Source of the DNA: Sphingomonas sanguinis
GTDB taxonomy: Bacteria > Pseudomonadota > Alphaproteobacteria > Sphingomonadales > Sphingomonadaceae
Length of the DNA stretch: 64,000 nucleotides
Reading direction: 5' to 3'
Assembly (NCBI RefSeq): GCF_019297835.1
Contig: NZ_CP079203.1
Coordinates: forward strand, 3,476,001-3,540,000
Part shown: piece by piece, positions 27,824-35,125 of the stretch
Layout of the letters: every line of letters begins with the position of its first letter
How positions within the stretch are numbered: the first letter of the stretch is position 1
Translations under genes and position numbers: made by a program
Notes under the pieces: model-generated
Told to the model about the DNA's origin: nothing
The model's database searches: none
What the model saw: only the letters and a program-made list of their open reading frames with translations

Positions 27824-28413
27824 GCCGCCCATTGCAGCCGCCGCGACAGGTTTACGATCATCGCCGCAGTCGCGCCCCAGATGCGCCGGTCGTTCCATAA
27901 TATCTCGTAGAAATGGCGGGTCCGCCCGCGCCACGGCGCGCTGACCCGGTGGTGATGGGCAGGATTCAGAAGGAAGGACAACGGCACCTCGAACAGGTCC
28001 GCCACTTCCGCCTCGGCGGGGGTGAGCGTCAGGTCGGGCGGGATGACGCCGACGATCGGCGTCACCTCGAACCCGGTGACGGTGCGATAGCGGTCGGCCA
28101 GCCCGACGACCGTGACCGTGGCGGGGGGCAGCCCGATCTCTTCCTCCGCCTCGCGCAGCGCGGTCGCGACCAGATCGGCGTCGCCGGGGTCGGCGCGGCC
28201 GCCCGGAAAAGCGATCTGCCCGGCATGGTTGCGCAGCGTCTCCGTCCGCTGGGTCAGCAGCACGCCGGGGTCGGCCCGGTCGGTCACGGGCACCAGCACG
28301 GCGGCGGCGGTCGGAATGGCCGTGATCTCGTGCGGCTCGACGCCGTCGCCGGTCAGCAGGTCGGTCGCCGGTATCCGCGCCATCGCCGCCGCCAGCCTTT
28401 CGGCCAGCGTCAT
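27820..28413 (-). CDS. CoA pyrophosphatase (NUDIX hydrolase)
   Basis: A 197-residue NUDIX enzyme. The CoA-pyrophosphatase signature LLTxRx3Rx3Gx3FPGG is met exactly by LLTQRTETLRNHAGQIAFPG plus a further G. The NUDIX box REAEEEIGL follows; the first box position is Asp rather than Glu (GGRADPGD). It is expected to hydrolyse CoA or oxidised CoA to phosphopantetheine and 3',5'-ADP. It overlaps both neighbours by four bases (ATGA), so DUF1285-NUDIX-cca look translationally coupled. Confidence 0.92.
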   Translation of the reverse strand: MTLAERLAAAMARIPATDLLTGDGVEPHEITAIPTAAAVLVPVTDRADPGVLLTQRTETLRNHAGQIAFPGGRADPGDADLVATALREAEEEIGLPPATVTVVGLADRYRTVTGFEVTPIVGVIPPDLTLTPAEAEVADLFEVPLSFLLNPAHHHRVSAPWRGRTRHFYEILWNDRRIWGATAAMIVNLSRRLQWAA

Positions 28414-28982
28414 GCGGCGGAGGGGGACGTCAGGGGAAAGAAGATGCCGTCACTCCACACGCCGGGCGCCTCGCCCTCGCCCTCCAGCGCGCGTTCGGCC
28501 AGCTCGTAATAGACCGGCCGGGCGATCAGCGCTTCCAGCCCGTCCCGGACGTGCAGATAGGGCCGGGGGCCGTCCTCGCCCTCGACGAAGCGCAGGCCAT
28601 GGTCCGGCCCCGCCGCGACCAGATCGCCGGTGTTGAGCTGGAACACCAGACGGCCGCTCGCCCCTTCCCCCTCAGCCTTCAGCGCGGTGGCGACGAAGGG
28701 CGCATCCTCGACCGCGATGTCGAGCTTTTCGACCGGCGTGACCAGCACATGGCGGCCATCCGGCTCGCGCCGCAAGATGGTGGAGAACAGCCGAACCATG
28801 GCGGGCCGGGTAATCGGGCTACCCTGATGGTACCAAGTGCCGTCGCGCGCGATCCGCATCTCGCTGTCACCGCAATGGCTGGGGTGCCATTGCGAGACGG
28901 GGGGCAGCTTCTGCGCCTCCATCGCCTGGACGATTTCGGCCAGGCTCAGCGCGGACAGATCGGGGGGCGGTGCCATCGGCAT
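28410..28982 (-). CDS. DUF1285 domain protein
   Basis: A protein of about 190 residues. MRIARDGTWYHQGSPITRP, VRLFSTILRREPDG and YLVTPVEK-like features (HVLVTPVEKLDIAVEDAPF) are characteristic of DUF1285, a cytosolic family of unknown role, structurally compared with nucleic-acid or phosphate-binding folds. The start is the ATG at 28982; another ATG two codons later at 28976 is equally possible. It leads an operon with the CoA pyrophosphatase and cca. Confidence 0.88.
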   Translation of the reverse strand: MPMAPPPDLSALSLAEIVQAMEAQKLPPVSQWHPSHCGDSEMRIARDGTWYHQGSPITRPAMVRLFSTILRREPDGRHVLVTPVEKLDIAVEDAPFVATALKAEGEGASGRLVFQLNTGDLVAAGPDHGLRFVEGEDGPRPYLHVRDGLEALIARPVYYELAERALEGEGEAPGVWSDGIFFPLTSPSAA

Positions 28983-29032
28983 GATGCGAACGAGGTAGGG
29001 ATGCGGGGCGGGCAGGTAAAGACCCGCATGCT

Positions 29033-29554
29033 TCAGCCCCGGCCCGTATCGGGGCCGAGCATCCCGGCGAGCGCGGGCACGTCCGGTCCGCGCGCGAGCA
29101 GTCGGCGCCGCTCGACCGGGCCGGGCAATCGCCACTCGCCGGTCCGCTCGGCGGAGAAAGCGAAGAAGCGGCCATAATATTCCGGGTCGCCGATCAGCAT
29201 CATCGCCCGGTCCAGTCCTAACGCGGCGGCGGCGTCCAGCATGTGGCGGAGCAGTTCGCGCCCGATGCCGCCCTGCTGATGCTCCGGCTCGACCGCGACC
29301 GGGCCGACCATGACCATCGGATGCGCCTGGCCGTCATCGTCGGTCAGCGCGACGGGCCAGCACTGGATCGACCCGATCAGCCGCTCCTCCTCGACCGCCG
29401 CAAAGCACAGCGACGCGATCGGCCGTACGCTGCCGCGCACCTTATAGGCGGTGCGCGCCTGGCGTCCGGGCGGAAAGGCGCGGTCCAGCAGCGCCTCGAC
29501 CGCATCGGGTGCGACCGCGTCGAGCGGGACAAGAGCGGTCATCACGGGCGGCAT
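29033..29554 (-). CDS. GNAT-family N-acetyltransferase
   Basis: A protein of about 173 residues. The acetyl-CoA pyrophosphate loop is VEPEHQQGGIGRELLRHML, preceded by the beta-4 strand MVMVGPVAV. It resembles YhbS-like acetyltransferases, including the end region DPEYYGRFFAF. The acceptor substrate is unknown. Start candidates are a TTG at 29560 and ATGs at 29554 and 29542; none has a strong ribosome site. It is upstream of the DUF1285 operon on the same strand and divergent from folB. Confidence 0.88.
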   Translation of the reverse strand: MPPVMTALVPLDAVAPDAVEALLDRAFPPGRQARTAYKVRGSVRPIASLCFAAVEEERLIGSIQCWPVALTDDDGQAHPMVMVGPVAVEPEHQQGGIGRELLRHMLDAAAALGLDRAMMLIGDPEYYGRFFAFSAERTGEWRLPGPVERRRLLARGPDVPALAGMLGPDTGRG

Positions 29555-29664
29555 GGTCAAGGGGGAGGCGAAGTCCGGTGGCGGGGAAGGGGACGCGCGC
29601 CCTTAGCGCGACGGCGGGGGGATGCAAGCTTTCCTTCGCCGCGCGCTCTGCTACAGGCGCAGGG

Positions 29665-30033
29665 ATGGAAGACCGTCTCCAGCTCGAAGTCCACGACCTC
29701 GAAGTCCAGGTGCTGACCGGCATCTATTCCGAGGAAACGCACCTGCCGCAGCCGCTGCGCATCTCGCTGACCGTCGATCTCGACTGTCCGGCGCGCTATA
29801 CGCCCGACAGCCCGCTGACCGAGTCCAAAAATTATCTCGACCTGAAACATGCCGCGACCCAGCTGCCCGAAGGCGTGCATTTCACGCTGATCGAGGGGGT
29901 TGCCGACCATATCTGCGACACGCTGTTCCTTCAGGATGCGCGCGTGCGACGGGTGCAGGTGAAGATCGTGAAGCTGGCCATCGCCGAAGAGGGCGAGGCG
30001 ATCGGCATCACGCTGGTCCGCCATCGGCGCTGA
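29665..30033 (+). CDS. folB: Dihydroneopterin aldolase family protein
   Basis: A 122-residue enzyme of folate synthesis (dihydroneopterin to 6-hydroxymethyl-dihydropterin and glycolaldehyde). LEVQVLTGIYSEETHLPQPL, the glutamate in FTLIEGVADHICDTLF and the lysine in VKIVKLAIAEEGEAIGITL fit FolB. The start is the ATG at 29665 with AGGG just ahead. Five bases separate its stop from the next small gene, so the two are co-transcribed. The next gene resembles a reductase remnant, consistent with pterin chemistry. Confidence 0.9.
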   Translation: MEDRLQLEVHDLEVQVLTGIYSEETHLPQPLRISLTVDLDCPARYTPDSPLTESKNYLDLKHAATQLPEGVHFTLIEGVADHICDTLFLQDARVRRVQVKIVKLAIAEEGEAIGITLVRHRR

Positions 30034-30038
30034 ACGGG

Positions 30039-30326
30039 ATGACGGCGCGGCGAGTCGATCTGGCCCCCGACGCCGATATCGCGGCCGTGGTGGCGGGGTA
30101 TCCGGACGAGGATCTGGTGCTCGTGATCCGGCCCGGCCGCGATGCCGTGGCGCAGGCGATGGTCGAGGCGGCGATCGCTCCGCTCGCCATTGCGGCGGCT
30201 CCGGGCGCGCGGATCAATGCGGTGATCCCGGCCGAGGGCGCGATGGAAGAAGCGGTCGCGGCGGCGGTCGCCTATCTCGCCGCCGCGCACGCCGTCACGG
30301 GTCAGTCGTTGGCCGTCGGCATCTGA
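30039..30326 (+). CDS. Short SDR-like (Rossmann-type) protein next to folB
   Basis: A 95-residue protein. Its second half (ARINAVIPAEGAMEEAVAAA, then VAYLAAAHAVTGQSLAVG) reads like the C-terminal quarter of a short-chain dehydrogenase, where APGxRVNAVxPG and AVTGQ are typical. The N-terminal dinucleotide-binding GxxxGxG and the YxxxK catalytic pair are absent. It starts five bases after folB. It may be a remnant of a FolM-type pterin reductase or a non-catalytic partner; this is inference. Its end overlaps the convergent gene by 25 bases. Confidence 0.7.
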   Translation: MTARRVDLAPDADIAAVVAGYPDEDLVLVIRPGRDAVAQAMVEAAIAPLAIAAAPGARINAVIPAEGAMEEAVAAAVAYLAAAHAVTGQSLAVGI

Positions 30327-31195
30327 CGCTCGCGCCCGCAGGGGCCGAGCTTTTGCAGCACGAAGCGATAATCCTCGCGCGCGGCCTCAGCATTTTCCGG
30401 TCCCAGCGACGCGGTGCTGCGATCGGGCAGCGACTCCGGCAGCGCGCAGGCCAGGCGGTACCAGAGCAACGTGTCGCGCGCCGGGGGGGCGGCGGACTCG
30501 TCGACGATCTCGCTCAGCGCCACGGCATAACGCCGCTCCTCGCCCGGTCGACGCAACACCGATAGCGATACGGGGCGGTTGTTGGCCGTGGTCAGGAAAA
30601 TCTGCGTCTCGCCTTCGCCGGGCAGGCTGCCGGGCACGTAGAAGGCGTTGCCGACCCCGGTGATGACCGGCGGCGCATCCGGTGATAGCGCATCGCGCGC
30701 GATGGTCCGGCTGCGCTGTTCGGTATCAGGCGTCCAGGGCAGCTGCGCGTCGGGCGCGACCAGCTGGAGCTGATCGGCGGCGTTCGGCACTCGGCGGGCA
30801 TAGATCAGCACCCGCATCTTCTTGAGCTTCGGGGCGCGGCCCCGCGCATCGGTCGCGGTATCGAACAGATAGCCGACCCGCGCGGGCAGGCCGCCCGCGC
30901 CGCGGATCAGTGCGCCGACATCGGCTTCGATATAAAAGCGCTGATGGCCGGGGGCGACTCCGGCGGCCTCGGCGCCCTTGATCGCGGTGGCCGAGCGGAT
31001 GGTCACATCGGCGATCACCGGTGCCGACAGCACCATATCGGCGAGGTCGGCATAGCCTGGTCCTGTTTGCGCTACCATCGAATCACCCGGCCGGGCCGAT
31101 GGCGCGGTCGCCATCTGGGCGGGCAGGGGGGCGGCGAACAGGGGAATCGTCAGCGTCAAAGCGCCAGCGCGAATGGCGTGGGACAGGGGATTCAT
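30302..31195 (-). CDS. Exported protein of unknown function
   Basis: A 297-residue protein with a signal sequence (AGALTLTIPLFAAPLPAQ). The mature part is rich in short beta-like stretches (MRVLIYARRVPN, RYAVALSEIVDE) and has two cysteines near the end (ACALPES and GPCGRE). I recognise no domain. The body SAPVIADVTIRSATAIKG hints at a secreted or periplasmic sandwich fold, but that is a guess. Its 3' end overlaps the SDR-like gene tail-to-tail. Confidence 0.75.
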   Translation of the reverse strand: MNPLSHAIRAGALTLTIPLFAAPLPAQMATAPSARPGDSMVAQTGPGYADLADMVLSAPVIADVTIRSATAIKGAEAAGVAPGHQRFYIEADVGALIRGAGGLPARVGYLFDTATDARGRAPKLKKMRVLIYARRVPNAADQLQLVAPDAQLPWTPDTEQRSRTIARDALSPDAPPVITGVGNAFYVPGSLPGEGETQIFLTTANNRPVSLSVLRRPGEERRYAVALSEIVDESAAPPARDTLLWYRLACALPESLPDRSTASLGPENAEAAREDYRFVLQKLGPCGRERQMPTAND

Positions 31196-31410
31196 AGCTT
31201 CGCGCTACTCCTTTGCACATTAACGGTACAGAAATAATTTCGTCATGCGCAGGTTGTACGTTTATTACGTCCGACAAACTGATTGCACCGCGCCAGCCGT
31301 CACGATAGGGTCCAAGGCTCTGCCGCATGCCGAAAGAGCATGGCAGGAGTTTCCCACGTCCCCACGCTACGGCGAGGCGAAACTGGCAGACTGAGGAGTT
31401 TCGTTGCTGA

Positions 31411-32094
31411 ATGGCCTATACTGACCAGAAGATGTCCGGGGGCAAGGTGGTCGCGATCGTTATCGTCGTGCTCATCCATGCTGCCCTGGGCTATGCCTTC
31501 GTCACGGGGCTGGCTTACCAGTACGTGAAGAAGGCGACCGAGAAGCTCAACACGTTCGACGTGCAAGAGCCGCCGCCCCCACCCCCGCCGGAAGAACCGC
31601 CGCCCCCGCCGCCGCCGGAACAGCCCAATGTTCCGCCGCCGCCGACGACGGTCGTGACGCCGCCGCCGATCGTCAACGTGCCGACCCAGGCGCCGACGAT
31701 CTCGACGACGAGCGTCATTCCGCTTAGCCAGCCGACCGCACCGCCGGCCCCGCCTGCGCCGCCGTCGCCACCTGCCCCGCCGGCTCCGCCTGCGGTCTCG
31801 AAGGCGGCCGGCCTGAAGGGCAATCCGGGCCAGTTCTTCGGTCCGGACGCTTATCCGCCCTCGGCCCAGCGCGAAGGCGCGGAAGGTCGCGTGGTTGCCA
31901 AGCTGACGGTCGGTACCGACGGACGCGTGACCGATTGCGTCGTCACGACGAGCAGCAACAATCGTGCGCTCGACGATACGACGTGCCGGATCGCGAAGGC
32001 GCGCGTGCGCTTCTCGCCCGCGCTTGACCAGGGCGGGAACCCGATCGTGTCGTCCTACACGCTCCCGGTACGCTGGCAGCTGCCGCAGGAATAA
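31411..32094 (+). CDS. tonB: TonB energy transducer
   Basis: A 227-residue periplasm-spanning protein that passes proton-motive energy from ExbBD to outer-membrane receptors. One N-terminal membrane anchor (KVVAIVIVVLIHAALGYAFV, with the conserved His) is followed by a proline-rich rod (PPPPPPPEEPPPPPPPEQP onward). The C-terminal TonB domain contains YPPSAQREGAEGRVVAKL and ends LPVRWQLPQE. The start is the ATG at 31411. It is first in tonB-exbB-exbD-exbD and would serve the three receptors in this window. Confidence 0.94.
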   Translation: MAYTDQKMSGGKVVAIVIVVLIHAALGYAFVTGLAYQYVKKATEKLNTFDVQEPPPPPPPEEPPPPPPPEQPNVPPPPTTVVTPPPIVNVPTQAPTISTTSVIPLSQPTAPPAPPAPPSPPAPPAPPAVSKAAGLKGNPGQFFGPDAYPPSAQREGAEGRVVAKLTVGTDGRVTDCVVTTSSNNRALDDTTCRIAKARVRFSPALDQGGNPIVSSYTLPVRWQLPQE

Positions 32095-32150
32095 CGGCTT
32101 TTTAGGCCGAACTTAAAAATTCAACGCTTTAGTCAGAGGACCTACCAACC

Positions 32151-32945
32151 ATGCTCACCACCATCCTCGCCGCGGGCGGCGCCGCGGCCGGTGCCGAAAA
32201 CCCCTACGGTCTCGGCCAGGCTCTCAAGGAAGGCGGCCTCATCTCGCAGTCGGTGTTCACCATCCTCTGCTTGATGTCGATCGTGTCGTTCTACATCCTG
32301 TTCTCGAAGCTGTTCGAGCAGCAGAAGATCATCAACCAGTCCAAGCGCGTCCGTCAGGGCTTCTGGTCGTCGAACTCGCTGCGCGAGGGCTCGGCCAAGC
32401 TCGAGAAGAACTCGGCCTACAAGCAGATCGTCGACGACGGTCTGGCCGCGCAGGACCAGCACTCGAAGCTGACCGATCCGGTCGAAGCGCATGACTGGCT
32501 GCACGGCTCGCTGGCGCGTTCGGAAGCCGCGATCAACTCGAAGCTGGGCGGCGGTCTCGCCTTCCTGGCGACCGTCGGTGCGACCGCGCCGTTTATCGGT
32601 CTGTTCGGTACGGTTATCGGCATCTATCGCGCGCTCATCAAGATCGGCTCGTCGGGCCAGGCCTCGATCGACGCCGTCGCCGGTCCGGTCGGTGAAGCGC
32701 TCATCATGACCGCTCTGGGTCTCGTCGTCGCCGTTCCGGCGGTGCTCGCCTTCAACTGGCTGCAGCGTCGTAACAAGGGCATCGCGGAAGACCTGTCGTC
32801 GTTCTCGAACGACGTGCTGGGCTTCCTGGCCTCGAACGGTGCGGTTCGTCCGGCGGTTGCCGGTGCGGCGAAGCCCGCTGCCGTCAAGGCTCCGGCCGGC
32901 ACCACCACGGCCGGTCAGGCCGGTGGCGTTCAGACCCGCGCCTGA
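32151..32945 (+). CDS. exbB: MotA/TolQ/ExbB proton channel protein
   Basis: A 264-residue inner-membrane protein. It has three membrane segments (about 22-42, 145-165 and 190-212) and the family core LATVGATAPFIGLFGTVIGI, then GEALIMTALGLVVAVPAVLA. It forms the pentameric proton channel around ExbD and powers TonB. The tail is Ala/Pro-rich. It lies 56 bases after tonB and is followed by a strong hairpin before exbD. Confidence 0.94.
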   Translation: MLTTILAAGGAAAGAENPYGLGQALKEGGLISQSVFTILCLMSIVSFYILFSKLFEQQKIINQSKRVRQGFWSSNSLREGSAKLEKNSAYKQIVDDGLAAQDQHSKLTDPVEAHDWLHGSLARSEAAINSKLGGGLAFLATVGATAPFIGLFGTVIGIYRALIKIGSSGQASIDAVAGPVGEALIMTALGLVVAVPAVLAFNWLQRRNKGIAEDLSSFSNDVLGFLASNGAVRPAVAGAAKPAAVKAPAGTTTAGQAGGVQTRA

Positions 32946-32954
32946 GCTTAAGGG

Positions 32955-32988
32955 GGCGGGGCGGCCGTCTCCGGACGGTCGCCCCGCC
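32955..32988 (+). promoter_or_regulatory. Strong intercistronic hairpin between exbB and exbD
   Basis: GGCGGGGCGGCCGTC pairs with GACGGTCGCCCCGCC (15 pairs, one G-T) around a TCCG loop. No T run follows, so full termination is unlikely; it could slow exonucleases and raise ExbB over ExbD, whose needed ratio is unequal. Confidence 0.6.
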
Positions 32989-33045
32989 ACCCCCCGCCGC
33001 CCATTTCGGGGCGGCGCAAGAATGCATGGATAGGATAGCTCTCTC

Positions 33046-33519
33046 ATGGCGATGAGCGTTGGCGGTGACTCCGCCGAGAAACCGATGTCGGAGATCAACA
33101 CGACGCCCCTCGTGGACGTCATGCTGGTGCTCCTCATCATCTTCCTGATCGCGGTTCCGGTCGTGATTCAGACCGTTCCGCTGAAGCTGCCGAACGTCCG
33201 CTTCGATCCGACCACGACGAAGCCGGAAAACGTGTCGCTCTCGGTGACCAGCGAGAATGGCCAGTGCAAGGTGTACTGGAACCTGACGCCGGTCAGCTCG
33301 GACGAACTGCGCACCCGCGCGGTCGAAAAGCTGAAGGCCGAAGTCGAGCGGCTCGGGCCGAACATCACGCCCGACTCGCTGCCCGAAGCGCATATCCGTG
33401 GCGACGTGAATACGCCGTACCGGTGCATCGGCGGCACCATCTACACGATGCAGCAGGCCGGTTTCGCGCGGGTCGGCTTCATCTCCGAGCCGCCCCCCGG
33501 CGGCAACCCCCGCGCCTGA
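33046..33519 (+). CDS. exbD: ExbD biopolymer transport protein, copy 1
   Basis: A 157-residue protein with a short cytosolic N-terminus (SEINTTPLVDVMLV) and a single membrane helix containing the essential proton-carrying Asp (LVDVMLVLLIIFLIAVPVVI). A periplasmic domain of about 110 residues follows. It contains two cysteines (GQCKVYW and YRCIGG) that copy 2 lacks. It is 34 bases upstream of the second exbD. Paired ExbD paralogues in one Ton cluster are known in sphingomonads and xanthomonads. Confidence 0.93.
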   Translation: MAMSVGGDSAEKPMSEINTTPLVDVMLVLLIIFLIAVPVVIQTVPLKLPNVRFDPTTTKPENVSLSVTSENGQCKVYWNLTPVSSDELRTRAVEKLKAEVERLGPNITPDSLPEAHIRGDVNTPYRCIGGTIYTMQQAGFARVGFISEPPPGGNPRA

Positions 33520-33553
33520 TCGGCCGGGCGGACACAATAGGAGTTAGCACGCC

Positions 33554-33979
33554 ATGGCAATGAGCGCCGGATCCGATGATGGCGAGCCGATGATGGACAT
33601 GAACACGACGCCGTTGATCGACGTCATGCTCGTGCTCCTCATCATGTTCATCATCACCATCCCGATCCAGACTCACGCGGTGAAGGTCGACCTGCCGGTC
33701 AACTCGAAGACCAACACGCCGGTCGTGAATACCGAGAAGAACAAGATCGGTATCGACGCTGCAGGCACGGTCACCTGGAACGGTGCCCCGGTCGACGAGG
33801 TGACGCTGCGCCAGTTCCTGGACCAGACAGCCGCGATGAACCCGGAACCCGAACTGCACTTCCAGCCAGCCCCCGACGCGAAGTACGCCAAGGTCGACGA
33901 GACCCTGGCCGTCATCAAGCGTTCGGCGGTGACGAAGCTCGGCTTCATCGGCAACGAGCAGTATCGCAACGACTTCTGA
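33554..33979 (+). CDS. exbD: ExbD biopolymer transport protein, copy 2
   Basis: A 141-residue second ExbD. The membrane helix PLIDVMLVLLIMFIITIPIQ keeps the essential Asp. The periplasmic domain contains VDEVTLRQFLDQTAAMNPEP and ends VTKLGFIGNEQYRNDF. It is shorter than copy 1 and cysteine-free. It is the last gene of the cluster, followed by a terminator at 34009-34037. ExbD can be a homodimer or heterodimer in the motor; two paralogues suggest a heterodimer or receptor-specific use. Confidence 0.93.
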   Translation: MAMSAGSDDGEPMMDMNTTPLIDVMLVLLIMFIITIPIQTHAVKVDLPVNSKTNTPVVNTEKNKIGIDAAGTVTWNGAPVDEVTLRQFLDQTAAMNPEPELHFQPAPDAKYAKVDETLAVIKRSAVTKLGFIGNEQYRNDF

Positions 33980-34008
33980 TCCCTTTCGATCAGGTCGATG
34001 ATGAAATG

Positions 34009-34037
34009 GGGCGGTCTCTTCGGAGGCCGCCCTTTTC
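34009..34037 (+). terminator. Terminator of tonB-exbB-exbD-exbD
   Basis: GGGCGGTCTC-TTCG-GAGGCCGCCC (one G-T) is followed by TTTTC. It lies 30 bases after the last exbD stop. Confidence 0.8.
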
Positions 34038-34057
34038 GTTTTGGGAGGGGGGTATCC

Positions 34058-34170
34058 CTTGGCCTTCGACTTCGCTCAAGGTGAACGGGGTCAAGGGTTG
34101 GCGGATAAGTGGTGGGGGGCAAGGGCTGGATCCGCCATCCGTTCAGTCTGAGCAAAGTCGAAGACCACGC
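34058..34170. repeat. Family D inverted-repeat element, copy 2
   Basis: The left end GGCCTTCGACTTCGCTCAAG, then GTGAACGGGG, is mirrored by CCGTTCAGTCTGAGCAAAGT, then CGAAGACCAC, on the right. The ends are imperfect inverted repeats about 110 bases apart. Confidence 0.65.
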
Positions 34171-34414
34171 TAAACGCTCGCCCTAAGTAAGCTGAGAGAG
34201 CGGGAAGAGGCGACCCTCTCCTACTCGGGACGCGCACATCACTGCCGAACCATGCGAAGCAAATGCCCGGTGCCGCCAATCCTGGGATCAGCCTGTGAGG
34301 GCGACGAGCACCCGTAAATTATCAAGCGGCGTCCGGCTCATAACCCACCGCTAGTCATGGGCCGCAAAGGGCCAAACGCCGTCCAAAACTCCGCACCTTT
34401 CCCCGCTTGCACAC

Positions 34415-34454
34415 GTTTCACAAAAGTGACACTCTTAAGTCACAAAAATGAAAC
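34415..34454. promoter_or_regulatory. Nested 40-bp symmetric dyad (candidate operator)
   Basis: The layout is GTTTCA-N5-GTGAC-N8-GTCAC-N5-TGAAAC, an exact mirror with equal spacers. Each half is GTTTCA and GTGAC one helical turn apart, the two halves facing each other. The dyad ends 14 bases before the start codon of the next gene, so a bound protein would block transcription or initiation. Confidence 0.6.
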
Positions 34455-34468
34455 ATAGGAGATGGGCT

Positions 34469-34828
34469 ATGCGTGGAGTGGTATCGGTGTTGCTTGTGGC
34501 GGCGGCGGGCGTGGCAGCCCCGGCCATGGCCCAGGATTCTTGGCCGCAGCGCACGGGGTTTCAGGAAATCGCGGCGGGCAATTTTCTTGCCGCCGAGCGG
34601 ACCTTGCTCGAGGAACGTCGCACCGATCCGAACAGCCCGGAACTGATGCTGAACCTCGCTGCCGTCTATTCCAAGACCGGCCGCACCGCCGATGCGCGCG
34701 CGCTGTATGATGCGGTGCTGAAGGAAAAGGCGATTGCGATGGACATGCCGTCGGGTGCGATCCTGTCGTCGCATACCGTCGCCCGTACCGGCTTGCGCCA
34801 CCTGCCGCAGACGATCGCCGCGCGATAA
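34469..34828 (+). CDS. Small exported TPR-like protein
   Basis: A 119-residue protein with a signal peptide (MRGVVSVLLVAAAGVAAPAM, cleaved near AMAQ). The mature part FQEIAAGNFLAAERTLLEER and LMLNLAAVYSKTGRTADARA reads as about one and a half tetratricopeptide repeats, a protein-protein interaction fold. I chose the ATG at 34469 because AGGAG lies 7 bases upstream; an ATG at 34448 falls inside the dyad. The partner is unknown. The adjacent symmetric operator suggests tight regulation. Confidence 0.75.
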   Translation: MRGVVSVLLVAAAGVAAPAMAQDSWPQRTGFQEIAAGNFLAAERTLLEERRTDPNSPELMLNLAAVYSKTGRTADARALYDAVLKEKAIAMDMPSGAILSSHTVARTGLRHLPQTIAAR

Positions 34829-34916
34829 ATCCATTCGGGCAAGTCCGGGCGCCGATGCGTCTGGACATGCCCGGTCCGCCGGGCAGCCAGGCGAGACCGA
34901 ACAGCACTCACTCCAT

Positions 34917-35034
34917 TCCTCCCCTGGAAGGGGAGGTGGCAGGCCGAAGGCCTGACGGAGGGGTGTCCTGCTGGAAGAGGTTGGTTAACGACCGCAACCC
35001 GAGAACCCTGCTCCGTCATCCGCGCAGGGGAGGA
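34917..35034. repeat. Intergenic inverted-repeat element, family A copy 2
   Basis: The left end TCCTCCCCTGGAAGGGGAGG, followed by the signature CCTGACGGAGGGGTG, is well kept. The right end (CTCCGTCATCCGCGCAGGGG then AGGA) is degenerate. It lies in the 297-base convergent gap before dcd, where I see nothing else. Confidence 0.7.
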
Positions 35035-35125
35035 ACGAGGGGCGGTTCGCTCTGAATACCGACAACCATATCCTCTTTAGCCGCGATGGCGCCAACGCTG
35101 GGCCGCTTGCAGGCGGCTAACCCCC

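Larger units (their letters stand above)
33980..34468. other. 489-base gap: terminator, family D repeat, dyad
   Basis: The gap holds the Ton-cluster terminator (34009-34037), a family D inverted-repeat element (34058-34170) and the 40-bp symmetric dyad (34415-34454). Bases 34175-34405 show no gene, RNA or repeat that I can recognise. Confidence 0.6.
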
